Below are positions 1 through 8,289 of a DNA stretch of 64,000 nt, one piece after another (the stretch's first letter is position 1; each line of letters starts with the position of its first letter). A program made the translations under genes and the position numbers. The stretch is from Pseudomonas syringae pv. cilantro. GTDB taxonomy: Bacteria > Pseudomonadota > Gammaproteobacteria > Pseudomonadales > Pseudomonadaceae. The notes below the pieces were generated by a model, which was not told where the DNA came from, did no database searches, and worked only from the letters and a program-made list of their open reading frames with translations. Where the stretch lies: positions 39,500-103,499 of the forward strand of contig NZ_LGLN01000037.1 of the NCBI RefSeq assembly GCF_001293775.1. Reading direction: 5' to 3'.

Positions 1-3
1 TTG

Positions 4-2439
4 TCAGAGTTTGAGTTCAGGCTGCAACTGCGCTGGCTCTTTTTCCAGTTCTTCCTTGAGGTCTTCGTCGCTGAGCATTTCCGCGATATCCCGCAGGCGC
101 TCTACGACACGCGCGTTGACGCTGCCTTCAGGGAATTCGCCGTTCTCGTCCGGCGCACCGGCGGGCTCACCAACCAGCAGGCTCAAGGCTTCGTCAGCCT
201 GACGAACCGCATAGATATGGAACTGCCCGTCGCGTACTGCCTGCACCACCCGCTCATCGAGCATCAGCGTCGTGACGTTGGCGTGCGGGATGATTGCGCC
301 CTGCTCTCCCGTCAGCCCGCGCGCTTCGCAGAGCCGGAAGAAGCCTTCGATCTTCTCGTTGACCCCGCCCACTGCCTGCACTTCGCCGAACTGGTTGATC
401 GAGCCGGTGATCGCGAAGCATTGCTTGAGCGGCGTGCGTGAAAGCGCAGAGATCAACGTACAGGCCTCACCCAGCGAAGCGCTGTCGCCGTCGACGTAAC
501 CGTAGGACTGCTCGAGCGCAATGCTCGCGGAAATCGCCAGCGGGAATTCCTGGGCGTAGCGGCTGCCCAGATAACCGGTGAGGATCATCACGCCCTTGGA
601 GTGAATCGGCTGACCCAGGTTGACTTCACGTTCGATGTCGACGATGCCGCTGCCACCGGGATAAACCGTGGCGGAAATCCGCGCCGGAACGCCGAAGGCC
701 GAATCGCCCACCTCCAGAACTGTCAGGCCATTGCACTTGCCGACTGCGGCGCCATCGGTGTCGATCAGGATCACGCCCGCCATCATGTCATCGAGAATCC
801 GCGCCGAGACGCGCCCGGTGCGCGTGGCCTTGGCTTTCAGTGCGCGCTCGATATGCCCGGCGTCAGTCTGGTGGTCATTGGCCAGTTGCCGGATGAAGTC
901 CGCTTCGCTGACCAGCTGGAACAGGTCACCGATACGCGCCGACAGACGGCCCTGATGCTCGGCCAGCCGTGCGCTGTAGGTCGCCAGGCGGGCCACCGCG
1001 TCGGCCGTCAGCGGCGCCATGCCTTCCTCGGACGTTCGGGTTTTCAACAACTGGGCGAACTGCTCCAGGGTTTCGTCGACCATCGGAATTTCTTCGTCGA
1101 AGTCGACCAACACACGAAACATCTCCTGAAAGTCAGGGTCGAGGTCTTGCAGCGTGTAATACAGCGAGCGCGAACCGATGATGACGATCTTGACGCTCCA
1201 CGGGATGACCTGCGGCGTCAGGGAGACCGTCGCCACGCGGCCCAGCTCGCCCAATGGCGACTCCATTTTCAGCTTGCGCGATTGCAGCGTGCGCTTGAGC
1301 GCATCCCACACAAACGGCTCGCCGAGCATTTTCTCCGCTTCCAGAATCAGGAAGCCGCCATTGGCACGGTGCAAGGCGCCGGGGCGCAGTTGCCGATAGG
1401 TGGTGTAGAGCGCGCCCTGATCAGTGCTGTATTCGATGCGGCCGAACAGATTGTCGTACGTCGGGTGCTGCTCGAACACCACCGGTGCGCCGCCGTCGTG
1501 GGTGTGCCCCACGACCAGACTCGGGCTGTACTGCTCTTCCAGCAACTTGCGCGCCTGGGCGTCGGTCTTGGCGTCATCGACCAGTTGCTCGACCACGGTC
1601 TTGAGCAGATACACCTGCATGGCTTGCAGATACGCGCAGACAGCGGCGTTTTCGGCGTACTTCTCCGACAGCGGGGCGAGTAACGGTTGCAGGGTCAGGG
1701 TGATGGTTTCTTCGTTCAGTTGGCGCAGTTGATTGCTCGACTCGCGCTTCCACTGCGGCAGGCTGGCCAGCTCTTCGTTGAGGCGCTCTTCAAGGGCGGA
1801 GATGTCGTCGTGAAAACGCTCGCGGTCCGCCTCGGGCAACTGCGAAAACTCGGCTTCGTCCAGCGCCTTGCCATCGGCCATCGGCGTGAAGGCGATATTG
1901 GAGCTGTCGCGATACAGCGCAATGTCCTTCTCCAGCGACAAGCGCTCGATCACATCCAGAGCGCGGTCGTAGCGCTGATTGAAGGCGCGGTCGATGGAGC
2001 TTTTCTTCTGCTGGTAAGACGGATGCTCGAACACGGCCGGAAACGTCAGCAGCAGGTTGTCGATCAGGCCGTTGATATCAGCCATGAAGGCCTGCGCGCT
2101 GCCCGGCGGCAATTCCAGTGCCTTGGGCTCGCGCGGCTCATCGAAATTGTTGACATAGACCCAGTCGGACGGCGTCTGCATCCGCTTGGCTTCGGCCTTG
2201 AGATAACGTTTGACGAACGAAAAACGGCCAGTGCCGGGCTCACCCATGACGAACACGTTGTAACCGGGACGCGGCATGGCCACGCCGAACTGCAAGGCCT
2301 CGACGGCGCGCTCCTGACCGAGGACGCCGCGAAAGGGTTCAAGCTCATTGGTGGTCGCAAAGCTGAACTGTTCAGCGGAAAACGGACGGGTCAGCGCATG
2401 TGGCGCCAGGCGTAGGTTGGCTGCGACAGAATCGGGCAT
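4..2439 (-). CDS. Lon-family ATP-dependent protease (AsrA-like)
   Basis: An 811-residue AAA+ protease of the Lon family, resembling P. aeruginosa AsrA, a Lon-like protease linked to stress responses. A P-loop-like motif GEPGTGRFS lies at residues 66-74. The C-terminal third is a Lon peptidase domain: Ser653 in VDGDSAS and Lys696 in VNEKIEGF form the Ser-Lys dyad, and their 43-residue spacing equals that of E. coli Lon. The P-loop has Arg where Lys is usual, so ATP use may differ from classical Lon. The protein should be a soluble cytoplasmic protease acting on damaged or regulatory proteins. It is complete (stop at 4-6) and reads away from the exported-protein genes to its right. Family assignment is firm; the AsrA orthology is inferred. 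Confidence 0.88.
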   Translation of the reverse strand: MPDSVAANLRLAPHALTRPFSAEQFSFATTNELEPFRGVLGQERAVEALQFGVAMPRPGYNVFVMGEPGTGRFSFVKRYLKAEAKRMQTPSDWVYVNNFDEPREPKALELPPGSAQAFMADINGLIDNLLLTFPAVFEHPSYQQKKSSIDRAFNQRYDRALDVIERLSLEKDIALYRDSSNIAFTPMADGKALDEAEFSQLPEADRERFHDDISALEERLNEELASLPQWKRESSNQLRQLNEETITLTLQPLLAPLSEKYAENAAVCAYLQAMQVYLLKTVVEQLVDDAKTDAQARKLLEEQYSPSLVVGHTHDGGAPVVFEQHPTYDNLFGRIEYSTDQGALYTTYRQLRPGALHRANGGFLILEAEKMLGEPFVWDALKRTLQSRKLKMESPLGELGRVATVSLTPQVIPWSVKIVIIGSRSLYYTLQDLDPDFQEMFRVLVDFDEEIPMVDETLEQFAQLLKTRTSEEGMAPLTADAVARLATYSARLAEHQGRLSARIGDLFQLVSEADFIRQLANDHQTDAGHIERALKAKATRTGRVSARILDDMMAGVILIDTDGAAVGKCNGLTVLEVGDSAFGVPARISATVYPGGSGIVDIEREVNLGQPIHSKGVMILTGYLGSRYAQEFPLAISASIALEQSYGYVDGDSASLGEACTLISALSRTPLKQCFAITGSINQFGEVQAVGGVNEKIEGFFRLCEARGLTGEQGAIIPHANVTTLMLDERVVQAVRDGQFHIYAVRQADEALSLLVGEPAGAPDENGEFPEGSVNARVVERLRDIAEMLSDEDLKEELEKEPAQLQPELKL

Positions 2440-2715
2440 CAGTAATCCTTACATCAGGCGGGGCAGATGTCGGCATTCTGGCGCTCGCCGCACGCGACTT
2501 GCAAGGCAGGAAAAGCCTGAATGATTTTTAACGTCTTGAACGCTGCCGACAACACCTGCTAAAACATAAGGGCAGGTAACAATCTGCGACACATGACGGA
2601 ACCCTTGGAACCCGTCCAGGCTCCAAATGGCACAGGTGGTTATCCAATGACCAGCTGTCTTGATGTAGATACTCAAGAAACTCGACCCTTGGCTGAACTA
2701 AAAAGAGAAAAAGCT

Positions 2716-3204
2716 ATGAAACGGATTCTTCTTGGTACGCTCTTCGCCGCTGTATCCATCAACGCTATGGCTCAAGCGCCAGGTGGTCCTGACTGCGGTT
2801 GGGGCAACATGCTGTTTGAAGGCCAACGCGGTACTCCCGCTCACTTCCTGGCTTCCACCACCAACGGTACTTCGGGCAACGCCACCTTCGGCATGACCTC
2901 GGGCACCAACGGCTGCTCGACCAATAGCGCACTGACCTATGGCGGTAAATCCTGGCTTGCCATGAACGGCATGATGGATGAACTTTCCAAGGACATGGCA
3001 ATGGGTCAGGGCGAAGCACTGACGACCTACGCCGTAGTACTGGGCGTTGCTCCAGAAGATCGCCAGCACTTCGCGGCCGTCACTCACGAACACTTCTCGC
3101 AGATTTTCAGCAAGGCCGACGCCACCGCTGAAGACGTTCACACCAACACCGTCAACGTTCTGAAAAACGATCCGACCCTGGCCAAGTACGCTACCCAGGC
3201 TTAA
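2716..3204 (+). CDS. DUF3015 exported protein
   Basis: A 162-residue protein starting MKRILLGTLFAAV with a Sec signal peptide cleaved after AMAQ (about residue 20). The mature part has two cysteines (CGWGNML, NGCSTNS) and Gly/Thr/Asn-rich segments, matching the DUF3015 family of proteobacterial periplasmic or surface proteins of unknown role. The frame stays open upstream to 2593, but the signal peptide fixes the start at 2716. A strong terminator follows, so it is probably a monocistronic, well-expressed gene. No catalytic motif is visible. Confidence 0.85.
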   Translation: MKRILLGTLFAAVSINAMAQAPGGPDCGWGNMLFEGQRGTPAHFLASTTNGTSGNATFGMTSGTNGCSTNSALTYGGKSWLAMNGMMDELSKDMAMGQGEALTTYAVVLGVAPEDRQHFAAVTHEHFSQIFSKADATAEDVHTNTVNVLKNDPTLAKYATQA

Positions 3205-3213
3205 TGTCGTTCG

Positions 3214-3252
3214 CCCGCCCTTTCTTCGCAAAGGGCGGGACCTTTTCTGATT
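3214..3252 (+). terminator. Rho-independent terminator after the DUF3015 gene
   Basis: A perfect 10-bp stem (cccgcccttt at 3214-3223 pairing with 3230-3239) with a 6-nt loop is followed by a T-rich tail. It lies 10 bases after the DUF3015 stop codon. Confidence 0.85.
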
Positions 3253-3273
3253 TCTCCTGACTAGTTGCCCTCT

Positions 3274-5127
3274 ATGCTCAAACGTCTTGTATTGCTGGCG
3301 CTGTTTGTCTGTGCCCCCTTGTCTGCGGCTCCCCATCTGAGCCCTGACCGTTTGCAGCAATTGGCCAATGAGCCGTTCTGGATTTCACTGGGCCACTACG
3401 AGGCCGGCAAGCTCGGCGGCTGGCGCAGTTACGTGACCGACCCCAAATTCTTTCTCGCTGCCGACGGTGCCCATGACCCGAAGGCCGAGCTGAGCGCGAC
3501 ACTGGCCGCTCTTTATGCGCCAGTGACCAACGAACAGACCCACGCCCAATGCGTGTACCCGGCGCGCACCCGCTGGCTGCGTGACCAGTTGCAACTCACT
3601 GACCTGCCGACCCCGGACTGCAAGGAGTTCAAGGCCTGGTACAAGGACGTGGCCCCGGACAGCACCGTGCTGATCTTCCCGGCGGCCTACCTAAACAGCC
3701 CGTCCTCGATGTTCGGCCACACGCTGCTGCGCATCGACCCGGCCAGCGCCAAAACCAACAACACCACGCTGCTGAGTTACGCCATCAACTTCGGTGCCTA
3801 TATCGAAGGCATGGACAACAGCATTCTGTATGCCTGGAAAGGCCTGGCGGGCGGCTATCCGGGGCTGTTTGCACTGGTGCCCTATCAGGAAAAGCTTTCC
3901 GAATACCGCAGCCTGGAAAACCGCGACCTGTGGGAATACCGCCTGAACCTGACCCCGGAAGAAACCGGGCGCATGGTCGAACACGTCTGGGAGCTGAAAC
4001 AGATTCGCTTCAGCTACTTCTTCTTCGATGAAAACTGCTCTTACCGCTTGCTGGAACTGTTGCAAGTCGCGCGGCCGGGGCTGCGCCTGACCGAACAGTT
4101 CGGACTGACCGCGATTCCGACCGACACCGTCAAAGCCATCAAGGCTGCCGGGCTGGTGGAGAAGATCGACTATCGCCCGTCGCGCGAGCGCGAGCTGCTC
4201 AGCCGTGCCGCGCCTCTCGATGCCGACGAGCAACAGTGGGTCTTGAAGGTCAGCGCCGATCAGAAGCAGTTGCAGGACAGCCAGTATCTGGCCCTGCCGA
4301 AAGAACGCCGAGCACTGATTCAGGACGCGGCCTACCGCCTGGAGCGCTACCGCGCCAACGGGCTGGAGCGGGATGCCCAGCGCTCACAACGCAGCTTCGA
4401 ACTGTTGCAGGCGATCAACCAGAACCCGCCGCCACAACTCGACATCCCGCGCCCTGGCCTGCCGGAAGAAGGGCATGAATCGCGCACCTGGCAACTGGGC
4501 GCTGGCACACGCGGCGACCGGGCGTTTGCCGAATACGGCCTGCGCATGGCTTATCATGACCTGAACGACAACGCTTACGGCTTCCCGCTGGGCGCGCAGA
4601 TCGAGATTCTGCAGCTCAAGGTGCGGCAATACGAAGGCAACGACTGGCAGGTTCAGCAACTGGACCTGGCCACCATTCGTTCGCTGACACCACGGACCGA
4701 ACTGCTCAAACCCTGGTCATGGCAGGTCACCGGCGGGCTCGAACGGGTACTCGGCAAGCATGGCGACGAAAACCTCGTCAGTCATGTGAACGGCGGCGGC
4801 GGCGGAACCTGGCAATTGGCTGACGAGGTGCTGGGCTTTGCGCTGGGCACAGTGCGTATCGAACACAACAACGATTTCGCCGAGTTCGTCTCCCCTGCCG
4901 CCGGCTTCAATACCGGTGTGCTGTGGCGTAATCCGCTGGGCAATCTCAGCCTGGAAGCCAAGGGCGACTATTTCACCAATGGCGAAGTGCGCCGCAGCGT
5001 CAGTCTCAATCAGCAATGGGAACTGTCGCGAAACCTCGGCCTGCGCCTGAGTGCCCAGCGCGAATTCAGCCAGATGAGCTCGCCGCAGAACGAAGTGATG
5101 CTTGAGGTGAAGTGGTATCACTATTGA
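3274..5127 (+). CDS. DUF4105 exported protein
   Basis: A 617-residue exported protein beginning MLKRLVLLALFVCAPLSAA, a clear Sec signal peptide. A TTG nine bases upstream is less likely as the start. The central part carries the conserved block of DUF4105 (Lnb-like N-terminal periplasmic domain): FPAAYLNSPSSMFGHTLLRID, then YAINFGAYIEG, then FFFDENCSYRLLELL. His and Cys in these blocks look like a papain-like or NlpC-like catalytic pair, but this is inference. The C-terminal 200 residues alternate polar and hydrophobic positions and end in an aromatic residue (VKWYHY), suggesting a beta-rich, outer-membrane-associated part. Substrate unknown. Confidence 0.82.
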   Translation: MLKRLVLLALFVCAPLSAAPHLSPDRLQQLANEPFWISLGHYEAGKLGGWRSYVTDPKFFLAADGAHDPKAELSATLAALYAPVTNEQTHAQCVYPARTRWLRDQLQLTDLPTPDCKEFKAWYKDVAPDSTVLIFPAAYLNSPSSMFGHTLLRIDPASAKTNNTTLLSYAINFGAYIEGMDNSILYAWKGLAGGYPGLFALVPYQEKLSEYRSLENRDLWEYRLNLTPEETGRMVEHVWELKQIRFSYFFFDENCSYRLLELLQVARPGLRLTEQFGLTAIPTDTVKAIKAAGLVEKIDYRPSRERELLSRAAPLDADEQQWVLKVSADQKQLQDSQYLALPKERRALIQDAAYRLERYRANGLERDAQRSQRSFELLQAINQNPPPQLDIPRPGLPEEGHESRTWQLGAGTRGDRAFAEYGLRMAYHDLNDNAYGFPLGAQIEILQLKVRQYEGNDWQVQQLDLATIRSLTPRTELLKPWSWQVTGGLERVLGKHGDENLVSHVNGGGGGTWQLADEVLGFALGTVRIEHNNDFAEFVSPAAGFNTGVLWRNPLGNLSLEAKGDYFTNGEVRRSVSLNQQWELSRNLGLRLSAQREFSQMSSPQNEVMLEVKWYHY

Positions 5128-5144
5128 TTGCATGCCTGGAAAAC

Positions 5145-5173
5145 GCTTTCATCGGACCTCATCCGATGAAAGC
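5145..5173. terminator. 12-bp perfect hairpin after the DUF4105 gene
   Basis: The arm gctttcatcgga (5145-5156) pairs perfectly with 5162-5173 around a 5-nt loop. It begins 17 bases after the DUF4105 stop. There is no strong T-run, so it may be a weak terminator or an mRNA-stabilising hairpin. Confidence 0.5.
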
Positions 5174-5261
5174 ACGATGACATCACACATTCTCTACGTC
5201 GCTTTTACAAATAACTCACATATTTGCTTCTAGACTCCTCGTACAAGAAGAGGAAACCATC

Positions 5262-5615
5262 ATGAAGCGGTATTGGCTGTTGTTGTCGCTGGCCATCGTG
5301 CTGGCGGGTTGTCAGTCCACCCGTGACCAGATGCTGGCCGAGGGTTATCCACCGGGTTTCGCCGACGGCTATCAGGATGGCTGTGGCAGTGGCCGGGAAG
5401 CAGCAGGCGCCAGCACCGGGCTGTTCAAGAAGAACGTGCCCCGCTATCTGAAGGAAAAGCTCTACGCCGAAGGCTGGACCGATGGCTTTCGTCAGTGCCA
5501 GGCCGCCCAGAACAATCGTGACCGCTTCGACCCCGGGCAGATCTTCAGTGACCGTGATCGCGACTGGGAACGGGAAAAAACCCGTAGCGCCGCCAAGGCT
5601 TACCGCCCGAACTGA
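5262..5615 (+). CDS. Small lipoprotein
   Basis: A 117-residue protein with a lipoprotein signal peptide (MKRYWLLLSLAIVLAGC, lipobox LAGC, lipidated Cys17). The mature part has two similar short segments, PPGFADGYQDGCGSG and GWTDGFRQC. These G-x-x-D-G-[YF] repeats with Cys may form a disulfide-stabilised unit. The tail is charged. An 'aagagg' Shine-Dalgarno sequence precedes the ATG. The product should sit in the inner or outer membrane leaflet facing the periplasm. I do not recognise a function. Confidence 0.78.
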   Translation: MKRYWLLLSLAIVLAGCQSTRDQMLAEGYPPGFADGYQDGCGSGREAAGASTGLFKKNVPRYLKEKLYAEGWTDGFRQCQAAQNNRDRFDPGQIFSDRDRDWEREKTRSAAKAYRPN

Positions 5616-5691
5616 CGCGCACGCCCGTGGCGAATTCGACGAAACCAATGATGTCGTTCCGTGGCCCAATGCCTATTAGGGAGGACACTTC

Positions 5692-6189
5692 ATGAGTCGC
5701 GCATTCGTAAACGAAGACAACGCCGCCGCCGAGGCCGAACAGCCGATAGAACGGCCGGTCAGCGAGCAGACCAACTACGTCACGGCCCGCGGCCTGGAAC
5801 TGTTGCATGAGCAGGTGAGCAATCTGCAAGCCCAGCACAGTGCGCAAAGCGCCTTGGGCGACGATGCCGACAAACAGCGCCTGGCCGACCTTGAACGCGA
5901 TTTACGCTATTTCAACCAGCGCCTGCACAGCGCGCAGGTAGTCGCTCCGGCCACCTCGACCGAGAAAGTGCAGATTGGCAGTTGGGTCACGTTTGCAGAT
6001 GAAGACGACAACCGCCAGCGCGTGCATCTGGTCGGTGAGGATCAGGCCGATGCCGCCAATGGGCTCATCAGCTGGGGCTCGCCACTGGGCCGCGCCTTGA
6101 TCGGCGCACAGAAAGGCGACGAAGTGGTGTGGCAGCGTCCGGTGGGAGATTTGTCGATTGAAGTGCTGCTGATCGAAACCGAGGAGTGA
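5692..6189 (+). CDS. GreA/GreB-family elongation factor
   Basis: A 165-residue protein whose C-terminal half (GSWVTFADEDDNRQRVHLVG, then SWGSPLGRALIGAQKGDEV) is the FKBP-like domain shared by GreA, GreB and Rnk. Residues 40-80 can form a short coiled coil (LHEQVSNLQAQHS, LADLERDLRYFNQRL), as in Gre factors that enter the RNA polymerase secondary channel. The acidic stretch at the start is unlike canonical GreB. It probably binds RNA polymerase or a ribosome-associated partner. A GGGAGG-type Shine-Dalgarno sequence precedes the ATG, and a terminator follows immediately. Confidence 0.8.
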   Translation: MSRAFVNEDNAAAEAEQPIERPVSEQTNYVTARGLELLHEQVSNLQAQHSAQSALGDDADKQRLADLERDLRYFNQRLHSAQVVAPATSTEKVQIGSWVTFADEDDNRQRVHLVGEDQADAANGLISWGSPLGRALIGAQKGDEVVWQRPVGDLSIEVLLIETEE

Positions 6190-6202
6190 TCGGTCAGCGA
6201 CA

Positions 6203-6228
6203 GCGCCGCTCCCGGTCGGGAGCGGCGC
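6203..6228. terminator. Hairpin between convergent genes
   Basis: A GC-rich stem, gcgccgctccc (6203-6213), pairs with 6218-6228 between the stops of the Gre-family gene and ettA. It has few T residues on either side but sits where a shared terminator is expected. Confidence 0.6.
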
Positions 6229-6243
6229 ATGCCTGAAAGCTGA

Positions 6244-7908
6244 TCAGGCCAGCTTTTTGTGACGGACGCGGTGCGGCTGGGCAGCCGCTTCGCCCAGACG
6301 CTTTTTACGGTCGGCTTCGTATTCGGTGTAGTTACCTTCGAAGAAGATCGCCTGCGAGTCGTCTTCGTAGGCCAGGATGTGCGTCGCCACACGGTCAAGG
6401 AACCACCGATCGTGGGAGATCACAATCGCCGCGCCCGGGAAGTCCAGTAGCGCTTCCTCCAGCGAACGCAAGGTTTCAACGTCGAGGTCGTTGGACGGTT
6501 CGTCGAGCAGCAGGACGTTGCCGCCCTCTTTCAACGTCAATGCCAGGTGCAGACGACCGCGCTCACCACCGGACAAGTCCTTGACGAACTTCTGCTGATC
6601 GCCGCCCTTGAAGTTGAAACGCCCGACGTAGGTACGCGACGGGATTTCGTAGTTGCCGATGCGGATCACATCGGAACCGTCGGAAACCGCCTGGAACACC
6701 GACTTGCTGCCATCCAGATCGTCACGGCTCTGATCGACGCACGCCAACTGCACGGTTTCGCCGACTTCGATGGTGCCCGAATCCGGCTGTTCCTTGCCCA
6801 TCAACATGCGGAACAGGGTCGACTTACCGGCACCGTTACCGCCGATCACACCAACGATGGCACCTTTAGGCATGGAAAACGACAGGTTGTCGATCAACAC
6901 GCGGTCGCCGTACCCCTTGGTGACGTTCTTGAACTCGATGACCTTGTCACCCAGGCGCGGACCGGCCGGGATGTAGATCTCGTTGGTCTCGCTGCGCTTC
7001 TGGAATTCCTGCGATTGCATTTCTTCGAAGCGTTGCAGACGGGCCTTGGATTTGGACTGACGCGCCTTGGCGCCCTTGCGGACCCACTCCAGCTCGTCTT
7101 TCATGGCCTTTTCATGGGCTGTCTGCTGTTTGGATTCCTGGGCCAGACGATCGGACTTGGCCTCCAGCCAGCCAGAATAGTTGCCCTCGTAAGGAATGCC
7201 TGCGCCGCGGTCGAGTTCCAGAATCCAGCCCGCCACGTTATCCAGGAAGTAACGGTCGTGCGTGATCGCGACCACGGTGCCCGGGAAATCGTGCAGGAAG
7301 TGCTCCAGCCAGGCGACGGAGTCGGCGTCCAGGTGGTTGGTCGGTTCGTCGAGCAAGAGCATGTCCGGTGCCGACAGCAGCAAACGGCACAGCGCCACCC
7401 GACGCTTTTCGCCACCGGAAAGAACGGCAACCTTCGCGTCCCAGGCAGGCAGGCGCAGTGCATCGGCCGCCACTTCCAGTTGACGCTCCAGGTTGTGCCC
7501 GTCGCTGGCTTGCAGGATCGACTCCAGCTTGGCCTGCTCGGCCGCCAGCTTGTCGAAATCGGCATCCGGCTCGGCGTATTCGGCGTAGACCTGATCGAGG
7601 CGCGCCTGTGCGTCCTTGATCACGCTGACCGCTTCTTCAACCACTTCGCGAACCGTCTTGTTCGGATCAAGTTGTGGCTCTTGCGGCAGATAACCCACAT
7701 TGAGTTCCGGCATCGGACGCGCTTCGCCGTCGAACTCGGTATCGACACCCGCCATGATCTTCAGCAGCGTGGATTTACCCGAACCGTTGAGGCCCAGCAC
7801 GCCGATCTTGGCGCCCGGGAAGAAGGACAGAGAGATATTTTTCAGAATTTCCCGCTTCGGCGGCACAACTTTGCTCAGCCGATGCATGGTGTAGACGTAT
7901 TGAGCCAT
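6244..7908 (-). CDS. ettA: Energy-dependent translational throttle protein EttA (ABC-F)
   Basis: A 554-residue soluble ABC-F ATPase with two nucleotide-binding domains and no membrane part. Domain 1 has Walker A GLNGSGKST and signature LSGGEKRR; domain 2 has Walker A GGNGAGKST and signature LSGGERGR. The linker between them (KAMKDELEWVRKGAKARQSKSKARLQRFEE) is the P-site-tRNA-interaction motif. EttA binds the ribosomal E site and gates the first peptide bond according to ATP/ADP ratio. Length and N-terminus (MAQYVYTMHRLSK) match the family. It is divergent from morA. Confidence 0.95.
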   Translation of the reverse strand: MAQYVYTMHRLSKVVPPKREILKNISLSFFPGAKIGVLGLNGSGKSTLLKIMAGVDTEFDGEARPMPELNVGYLPQEPQLDPNKTVREVVEEAVSVIKDAQARLDQVYAEYAEPDADFDKLAAEQAKLESILQASDGHNLERQLEVAADALRLPAWDAKVAVLSGGEKRRVALCRLLLSAPDMLLLDEPTNHLDADSVAWLEHFLHDFPGTVVAITHDRYFLDNVAGWILELDRGAGIPYEGNYSGWLEAKSDRLAQESKQQTAHEKAMKDELEWVRKGAKARQSKSKARLQRFEEMQSQEFQKRSETNEIYIPAGPRLGDKVIEFKNVTKGYGDRVLIDNLSFSMPKGAIVGVIGGNGAGKSTLFRMLMGKEQPDSGTIEVGETVQLACVDQSRDDLDGSKSVFQAVSDGSDVIRIGNYEIPSRTYVGRFNFKGGDQQKFVKDLSGGERGRLHLALTLKEGGNVLLLDEPSNDLDVETLRSLEEALLDFPGAAIVISHDRWFLDRVATHILAYEDDSQAIFFEGNYTEYEADRKKRLGEAAAQPHRVRHKKLA

Positions 7909-8289
7909 GGAATGAAAACCTAGCGTCTGTGATGAGGACCGATCTGGAACGCGAGCTTAAAGCTCCGGCCGAAAAAAAGCTTTTATTTGTCCTTGAGACT
8001 TGCCGCAGGACCGTTCCGCGCCTTGAATGAATCCAGGCATGAACAGATTGGGGCAGTGCAGACAAATATAAAGCCGGGTCGTTAGTGCAAAAAGTGGAGT
8101 CACTCATGCTGGAGTCGGTGGATACCACACGTTGCGCAAAGCTACCCGAATGCAGCCCGCAGGGCAAACGATACGGCCCCCACGGGGCTGGCACTCTGCC
8201 ACAACTAAAGGCATGCTAGCCGCCCTCCGGGTGACCGGCTATGTTGTTTAAAGTATTACGGCTTCAGTTCAGCATTCAGGATCACCGAT
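7909..8289. other. Intergenic region between ettA and morA
   Basis: 381 bases between divergent genes. No convincing ORF or RNA gene is visible. It must hold the promoters of both ettA and morA, but no clear sigma70 pair could be assigned by eye. An 'agga' lies 9 bases before the morA TTG. Confidence 0.4.

Noticed and set aside
2593..2715. N-terminal extension of the DUF3015 gene
   Set aside because: The Sec signal peptide begins at 2716, and the extension would bury it.
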